Positions 56,851 through 64,000 of a stretch of DNA of 64,000 bases are shown piece after piece. Position 1 is the first letter of the stretch. Each line of letters starts with the position of its first letter. The translations under genes were made by a program, and so were the position numbers. Source of the DNA: Endoconidiophora laricicola (lineage: Eukaryota; Ascomycota; Sordariomycetes; Microascales; Ceratocystidaceae); contig LXGT01000105.1 of the NCBI GenBank assembly GCA_001640655.1, positions 25,076-89,075 on the forward strand, written 5' to 3'. Below the pieces are notes generated by a model. The model was not told where the DNA came from and did not search any database. It saw only the letters and a program-made list of their open reading frames with translations.

Positions 56851-59383
56851 TTCCTGTATATTAGCACTTGAGAGCTTGAGGTTACTTGCTCTAAATGCCA
56901 TCATTCAGTTCGTATCTGCTCCGATTGTTCTAGACTCGGCTTTTTTTTGTTTTGGTTTAGCTATTAATCTTGTAAATTTATCAGGGTTATTACGAGATCA
57001 TCGAACCCTTTGTTTACCTACCAATCAATCATTTACTGAATATGTTTGATGCTGTCTCTTACGTGAACAAATAATATATTCCTATAGTAGCTTTCCTTAC
57101 TGTGCCATATCATCTTATAAACAACAAGTATTGTATAGATACATCTCTACATCCCGCAAAATATCTCTTGGACTCGGACTCGACGACGTCCATCCATCAT
57201 TCACTGTAACATTAAAACGTGTAAACTTATCTTCTTCTTGCTTTGATATGTTTCCACTGAAGAATCTACTATTTGCTACCACTGACTAGGTGCCTACTGC
57301 GCAGAGACTTAGTGATAAGCGATCCGTCATCACCGACTACCACTGTTTTTCCTGTAACGTGAATGCAAGTCTCAAGCAGCCGCCAAGATCTCCGGTTCTT
57401 GCCCTATGGTTGGAAAAGGAAGTCAAACTACTCTTCTCGATGTCCCTGCTCAAAGCAAGGTCACAAAAGGTCACCTTCTTCGGACGCTATACCAGGCGCC
57501 CCACCGCGCACACACGTACCAGCGCATTGGCAATCCATGATTGGACACAATCGGACCAAGGCTCTCATAGCTTAAAAGCATTCAATATTGTAGATAGGCA
57601 TATTAGCAACAAACACCGCCTGTCTTAGAATGGCGGGCCGGGAGAAGGTGGCCGTTTTAGGCTTTCAGGAGCCGTAGGTCTGCAGAGACACACTACACTG
57701 CATAAGACACAGGCCTACGACAAGTATGAATCTCGGTATTCCAGAAACAGCCGGCTAGTATAGTTATTTCATTGTCTTGAAGAAATCAGTAGATGAAGAC
57801 ATATGAAATGGTATTCTCTTAGAACTCAAAGGCCAAGATTTGCCAGGTAGCAAGCACGAACGAACGACCATTTAATATCCATAAATACCGTCAAGTTAAG
57901 CATCATTGGCAAAAAGCAAATCCTCTGAGAATGCGAAGCAAAAACATGTCAACCTAGCAGAGACAAAAAACTGAGCCGTTGCTAAGCTAGAGAATCAATG
58001 CGGTGATCTTATTTTCTAACGCTAATGGCTCCCAAGTTGCTAAACCCACAGTGATTCTACACCTTATGGTAAGCTCAGCTCTCCCCTAACATTTTACCTT
58101 CCACGGTAGGAAAGGCCTGTATCATATCTAGGCCTTTTCACAGATAATGGACGCCCGCAGCTCTGGCACTTGATATTATCCCTCAGCCTCATTGAACTAC
58201 TTTTCTCTAAGTATGGCTAATAGTATGGCTATATTTTTGGGGGGGGGTTAGTTTGTCAAATGGAAGCATACCACAGGTTCCTAGGAATTTGTAGTCGTCT
58301 ATGTGCTTCATGTGTTTGAAGCTTAGGTAGATGACTTACAAGTACCACTCATAATGACTCGGCCAGGTACAGAACTATGGTGTCACAATCTCTTAGTAAG
58401 TTAGACAAGAAACTATACAATTACTTGATTTATTTTTTTTATTTTCATGTAGTGAAGATCATCTTTATAGGCAGCTGAAAACGAGATGAAGGCTAACTTA
58501 CTATTAGTATAACCAAACGCCGTCAGGAGTGTGCTAACGTAGTACAACTGTAAGATGAGGAGACGATGACGTCGCTATACGTCAATGGATGCTAGACAGT
58601 ACACAGCTTATTTTCTACGAAATCAGGTATCTATGTGACACATTTATAGCTCACTGTAGGCTTTTCGTGACGATGTTGAGAATAGTACTTTTTGTATGGT
58701 TTATAAATATATTAATTTATAACTCAATAGCCGTGAGTTGTATGATCTTGTCATTGTTCGTTGGTCGACAAAATAAGAATAGTTATACAACGCTTATTTT
58801 ACGAAATGGTGCTACTTTAATGTAATTCAGATTGTTGTTTGGAGAATGGAAATAGACAAGGTACAGTCATTATATATACTACCCCGTTGATATTACAGTA
58901 CAATCCTTTTGGTGGTTCATCTCTTTTGAGGCAATGAGTAAGGAATAGATCACAATATATAGCGAGATAGATGGCTAAGCAAACGAAGCAAAAGAGTAAT
59001 ACAAGCTAGGTAGACGATCTGAATATACAATACCAAATCCCAGAAACACACTAGGACTGCAAAGTGCGATGCAAGCTGATCGACCAGATGTTTGCGAGGG
59101 AAAGGAGCAATATAAAGCAGGATATATACTGTGTGACGTGAGATGGGTGGAAACCAACGACCATACTCAAAAAAGGGCCAAAAACAATGAATGGATAGCG
59201 AAAAGAAATGCCAGATAAACAACGCCGTTTGAATAGGGGGAAAAGGGGTAGGAAAAGTAAAACAGGAACAGGTCGTTACGCATGAAAAGGCGTAGTGTAA
59301 GAGATGGTTCGTCCGAGAACATCACATCAAACCGACACCGGAAGAACTAGTAAAGCACAGAAGAAAAGGTCTCATAACATCTG
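56851..59383. other. Intergenic with one weak ORF at 57290-57628
   Basis: A 57290-57628 segment is open in two plus frames for 70-112 codons, somewhat G/C-rich and basic, with no recognised product. It may be the tail of the decayed sequence to its left. The remainder to 59383 holds no gene; the final part is the NMNAT 3' region. Confidence 0.45.
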
Positions 59384-60787
59384 CTAGTTCTTGTGGTCCT
59401 GGTATAATCCGTGTTCATAGATGTACTGGATGACACCATCAGGGATCACTACAGAAGGCACAGGATTAGTAATGATATACAGATTAGTCATGGACTGACA
59501 GTTAAAATGACTTACAGTATTGCACGCTCATGTCACGCTTAATATGCAGACGAATCTGCGTGCTGCTCATGTTATTTTGGAAGACCTGCTGAATAAGATG
59601 AATATTTTTACGCCATTTGGACAGACTGTCAATGGCTTGCTCGATATCGGTGCCGGAGCGCTCAATAATAAAAGCACCGAAGCGGCCGAGAATGTGGTCG
59701 AGATCTTCAGGACTCCAAACGCCGGGTGTTGACATAGTCTGCACAAGATCGGCTCCAGCGAGCAGGGCAATGCGCGGCTTGATGTAGGACTTGCCGTCGG
59801 CGGAGAGCACGCCGTCTGGGAGGGCGCAGGAGATTTCTTCTTCGAAATGATCGAGCACTCGAGCCGTAGGCACGTATTGTGGCTGCAGCGCCTCCCAGGG
59901 ATCGACAGCGATGCCGCATTCGTGTTCTGGTACAGCTGCTTCACACATGCTCTGTAGTAGTTTAGTTAACAACTGTTCTGAGTGTATATAATGGCGACCT
60001 CTTTTCTCTCTTTTTCTCCCTTCGTTTGGCTTGGACATGGATGGGGCTAGCGAAAATGGCGTCATTGCACATAGCCGCATCAGTCCTCATTGAAAATAGG
60101 CTTTGCTTGAAGAGGAAAGATAGAGCAAGGGAAAGGACAACAAAAGGTGACAACAGCAGCAAGACTTACTATCCGGTCGTGACTAGGAGCGAGACCTGCC
60201 TTCTTGTAAGCCTCGGACACAGGCGACAGAAATCTGTGATGGTCGGCGTTAGTAGATGCACAATCATATCAGCTTTTGAGTTATGCCAGGATAGACTGCA
60301 ACAAAGTAACAGTATGGCCTCAGGTACCCCGCGACTGTTGATTAGGCAAGATATTGTAAGCCGCCACCAAGTGTTAAAACATGGCGCAATATGTACGGGT
60401 AGATAGGGGACTCCTTAAAGCAGAGAGAACAAGACAGAGAGATATATGGGATATTCTTACCCGCCGATGACTTCGAATTCGGTGTTAGCATGACGCGCAA
60501 AGTCAGCCGCCATGGGAAACATGCGCAAATGCAGGAAAGTGATTGGAGAGACTAAAGATGCTGTGTTAGACGGGTAGCTAAGACGACGATAGCTCGCATG
60601 TGTTAGCGGGTTACTTACAGCTGCCGCAGGCTACAAGTACCAGCGGAGTCTTGTTAGACTCAGTCAGCCTTGTGCGCAGTCGGTGGGCGGGGAACTGGTA
60701 AGTTTCCAGAGTCATTTGCGAAGCGGGAATTGGCGGTGGGGGAATAGTCGCATAGGCAGCGTGGTGGGCGGCAGCGTTAGAGGCCAT
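59384..60787 (-). CDS. Nicotinamide/nicotinate mononucleotide adenylyltransferase
   Basis: NMNAT condenses NMN or NaMN with ATP to make NAD+ or its deamido form, the last common step of NAD synthesis. Five exons (60787-60619, 60551-60461, 60233-60170, 59951-59516, 59448-59384) give 274 aa. Introns are 67, 227, 218 and 67 nt, all with GTAAG donors, and phases match throughout. The nucleotidyltransferase motif VACGSFSPITFLHLRMF places G55, F57, P59, T61 and H64 in the GxFxPxxxxH pattern. SPVSEAYKKAGLAP follows, then DPWEALQPQYVPTARVLDHF, RIALLAGADLVQTMSTPGVW and FIIERSGTDIEQAI. The ATP-binding SSTQIR lies at 237-242, and SVQYLIPDGVIQYIYEHGLY ends the protein. Length is typical of fungal enzymes. 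The short N-terminal Ala/Pro-rich extension before residue 45 is not conserved. Confidence 0.95.
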
Positions 60788-62116
60788 TTTGCGTAGAATG
60801 CGATGCTGAGGCAGACGGGGAGTGGATGCAGATGGAAGGTGCCAGAGAGCAGACGGTGGGAAAGATCGAGTCACGATGGACGGTAAGCGGAAGCAACGAC
60901 CTAGATAGCAGAGATAGTTCGTGGGGTCGACGATCGATGTTTCCGAGCGGCGCAGCTACGGCGGCAGACGGTGGAGCGCAAGAGGCAATGGACAAGTCAA
61001 AAGCAAGCAGGTCGATATTTTCTAAGGCAGTCGCTACTGCCCTGGCGATAATGCAAAAGCGGGCTTCAGGGATTTGAAATAGTTATTTACGATGGTGAGA
61101 AATATGTCCAAGTGGAACTACTAGTATCGCCAGGTCTAGACAGTGACTAGTAGTCAGTATGAGGGGAGAGAATGAAGAATAAGAGAATAAAACTAGTCGA
61201 CAAATTCGAGCAAAAGAGAACGAGGTGGACACTAGATGGAGGATGAGAATGGGGGGACTGGCAAGATAAATACCGTTCTTGGTCAAGAGTAAAAGTGACG
61301 AGCCCCCCCCCCCCCCNNCCCCCAAGTGAGAAAGATAACTCCGAAAAAAAAATATTTTATTTTATTTTTTATGGATTCTGAGTCTGAAACAGAGTTGCGC
61401 TAGTCATTGTGTGTGTGTTGGAGATACACTGAGCGAAGAAACTCTGCGCTCTTTCTCGCTCCCAATTTTACAGGGCTCTAGTCGGCCTGAGGGAACAAAT
61501 TTAGCGCTGATTGATCTCTCTTTGCGATCATTCTACATACTTCTGCTCTTTTATCGACACTCATATCGATGACGCTGATATGTACTGCATTTAGTAATAA
61601 ACAAGGCTAGCCTCCAATCCCATGAAGGGCTTTCAGCCAGGCCAGGCTCCAAAGCAAGCAGCCTTGAAACAGGAACACTATAGCCTGCTCTTAATTGACT
61701 CCGGACATCGAAACGCTCAAGAACACAATTGAAACTATTGCTGAAGATCATCCAGGCGCTGGTTCCAGAGCCTGTATAAGACCCTCTTCTATACTCGAAG
61801 CCCGCTAGCAGTTGAGTTTATCTTTGAACCTCATTCCCTCATTCTTATCTCTCAATGAAGAACCGCTCGCCCGCCAACTTCTTTCCTTGACGATGTTTGA
61901 ATCTGCACTTCCATGTCACTGTCTAGCAGGCACAGACGCACACATCCTCGTTTATAGGAACCAAGTGAATTGAATGCTGCTGTTACATGGCCGTGAATCG
62001 TCGTCAATAGGTATACGGTACGTCGAGTACCACTAAATTGTAGCCTGTATCATATGTACTAGGTACCATTACGCCAAGAGGTTTAGCCGACTGGAGGGGG
62101 GGCGGGGTTCTGCATT
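60788..62116. other. NMNAT upstream region and intergenic
   Basis: Promoter side of NMNAT. An 83-codon plus-strand frame at 60826-61077 overlaps this zone without support. A C-run with two Ns is at 61303-61323. No gene recognised. Confidence 0.5.
61303..61323 (+). repeat. Poly-C run containing NN
   Basis: Fourteen C, two Ns (61317-61318) and five C. This is the second C-homopolymer in the window that the assembly could not resolve. Confidence 0.85.
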
Positions 62117-62458
62117 ATGGCGACATGGGCAGCCTTTTTTTTCTCACTATCAGTTTTTTTTTCTCTTCTCTTTCTCTCTGGCCCTAGTCTGGGTGTACGG
62201 AAGGAAGGGCAAAAGAGAAGATGCGCTGCCGTGAGCGGTTCCTACATAGTAGCAGCGGATGATCAGCAGGAAACCGGCGCTCAGCGCAAGCTTCTAGCTA
62301 TCGCAGCTTGCGCACCTGTTGCAAAGCAACTCCATAAGCCAAGACCTATTAAGGTCAGGATTGTGTATTCTTGGAAACGAATAAACTCTCATATGCTCAT
62401 TGCCAAATCTGCCCGCTGTTACTGTTGTAGTGCCTGTCTAAATGGCCCGTATGACTAA
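62117..62458 (+). CDS. Candidate small secreted Cys-containing protein
   Basis: An ATG-initiated 113-codon frame. The first 26 residues form a strong hydrophobic signal-like stretch (AAFFFSLSVFFSLLFLSG, small residues after it). The remaining 87 residues are basic and hold six cysteines, four of them clustered near the end (RCYCCSAC). Size and layout resemble fungal secreted effectors, but the hydrophobic start is produced by a T-rich run and no family is recognised, so chance is quite possible. Confidence 0.25.
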   Translation: MATWAAFFFSLSVFFSLLFLSGPSLGVRKEGQKRRCAAVSGSYIVAADDQQETGAQRKLLAIAACAPVAKQLHKPRPIKVRIVYSWKRINSHMLIAKSARCYCCSACLNGPYD

Positions 62459-64000
62459 CGGAGACTCGACGAACCCTTCCAGGTTAATCCGGTGCTACAG
62501 CCTGTGGCCTTCGTGTACTATAGTTGGTACTGAAGTACACACAAGCAGCTTCTGTCGAGCGGGCACATCAGTAGAGCCATGCATGTAGTAGTACTGGCTG
62601 GCCGCTCTCGGACGGCCTCGAGCTAGTACTAGTACTACTACCAGTATACTTTGCAACGCTGTCCAAAGGTGCCCTACCTCCTTTTTCCGTTTTCTATACT
62701 TCAATCTACGGCCATCGGTTACTATTACATAGAAGAAACAACAATATTAGTCCTACTAGTAGTAGAATAGTGCAACATCTGTATCACCGGCTACACTTGC
62801 ACCATCTAATGGCTTTGCTGAGGCCGGCCACCGTGGTCCCGTCATCCAGGACGTGGCAGTTAGCGCACCGTCATCCGCCAAGAGGGCACCCTAGACCATA
62901 TGTGACAGCAATAGCTTTCAATGTGTCTTGTGTTTGACGAGCCAAATGTAGCCCAAACACTCGCAACAAGAGCGAAACTACTTGTGTGCCAAGTAAACAA
63001 AGTTTAGTGCAGTTCTCGTAAAAAGTTAACATTTAATCAAGTAATGAGTCTAAGAAAAATAGGGTAATATTTCCAAGCATCTCATTGCCATCAATTAAAA
63101 AATATTTAGTATTTAGGACCGGTTAGTATTGCCGTTCGAACGACCTATAGATAGGCCATGGTAACAATTGGTGGAAACAATATGCAGCTTTCCAGCCTTT
63201 AACGTTTGCTCCGCTGTGACATGCCGCAGCTCCTCGGGGAGCATTGATAAACCCGTCTACGCCCACGCCTTGTCATGGGAGGGGGGGATGAAAAGCAGCG
63301 CTCATGCTATCTCAACAACATCTTGAAAGAAAGGCCAACCCGACATAATCCATTTTCTGTTATCCTACTGCACTACAGTTTAGTTCGCTCATGGCTACTG
63401 AGCATTTTTATACAGACTACCTTTCCGGAGAAATCTTGCACATTGAGAGCCTCATAATGACACTGTGAGCCCAGACATGCCTGATAAAAGTAGACAGAGG
63501 CAGGGCCAGACAGGCCCGGATCATTTTATCAAGCACGTACCTTGAGCTATGCATGCATATGTCTAACTATACATAGAATCTGGGTCCAGATCTTACATTC
63601 GCCCTCACAACGCCTATCTCTGCATATGTACTTGTAACACAGCCCAAACATTTTTTTCTTTCTAAGTATTCTCTTGGCGGGTAGAAGCAGCCCAGCCTCC
63701 CACACTACCAAGCGGCATTTCTTCCCATAAATGGCATTCTTTAGGCATCTTTCTAAAGCCATTTTTTCAACTCATTACCCGATTAGAAGTGGACTATGAC
63801 GAGACTTCTGAAACTAATTGAACCAGTCTAAGCAGATATGACAAGACCAGATTGCTGCCACAGTATCTCCGGCTATTTAACTATTGTGCCTGATTATCAC
63901 TGTATAGACTTTAAATATATCTCGCCGACTCAACTATACGAAATTTGCTGCTATCTGTGATTGATAATTGATTGATTTTTATATAATATACTGCCTTTGC
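62459..64000. other. Intergenic, no gene seen
   Basis: Short broken frames only. (ACT/AGT)n-like patches occur at about 62580-62645 and 62745-62765. Confidence 0.55.

Overview
The window reads as nuclear DNA of a filamentous ascomycete (Pezizomycotina-like). Introns are short (mostly 57-87 nt) with GTRAGT-type donors, CTAAC-type branch sites and pyrimidine-rich acceptors. Several proteins are eukaryotic housekeeping proteins with fungal versions: eIF3 subunit L, the EFL1/Ria1 GTPase, the giant lipid-transfer protein Fmp27 and an NMN adenylyltransferase. A Ser-rich 635-residue protein near 43 kb resembles a family I know only from filamentous ascomycetes. Gene density is low, about one confident gene per 8-9 kb. 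No rRNA, tRNA, telomere repeat or intact transposon was recognised.

Layout. At 1-6.5 kb lie a weak small spliced candidate (518-776), a two-exon universal stress protein with a polyglutamine tail (3055-4337, minus) and a small gene with an uncertain 3' end (5697-6477, minus). From 6.5 to 14.8 kb the sequence is gene-poor. At 14.8-20.5 kb, eIF3L (minus) and EFL1 (plus) diverge from an 808-bp spacer and link translation initiation with 60S subunit maturation. At 22.3-32.7 kb is a 10.4-kb uninterrupted FMP27 reading frame, preceded by a possible spliced leader or small gene. From 32.7 to 42.3 kb there is another gene-poor stretch with homopolymers and microsatellites, and then the 635-aa conserved protein.

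The right third holds the most unusual gene (48189-52443, minus). Exon phases join a single-pass membrane N-terminus, a long low-complexity linker and a C-terminal aminoglycoside-phosphotransferase-type (APH) kinase domain into one predicted 1329-aa protein. Around 53.7-56.9 kb is a stretch of coding-like sequence broken by many frameshifts and stops, apparently a dead gene or element of unidentified family. A five-exon NMNAT gene (59384-60787, minus) follows, and then about 3.2 kb with only one weak small secreted-protein candidate.

A recurrent trap is that three introns (in eIF3L, EFL1 and the kinase gene; 57, 60 and 60 nt) are multiples of three with no in-frame stop. The open frame runs straight through them and adds 19-20 spurious residues. 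Exon models were built by eye from splice signals, phase and remembered family sequence. No alignment or transcript data were available.
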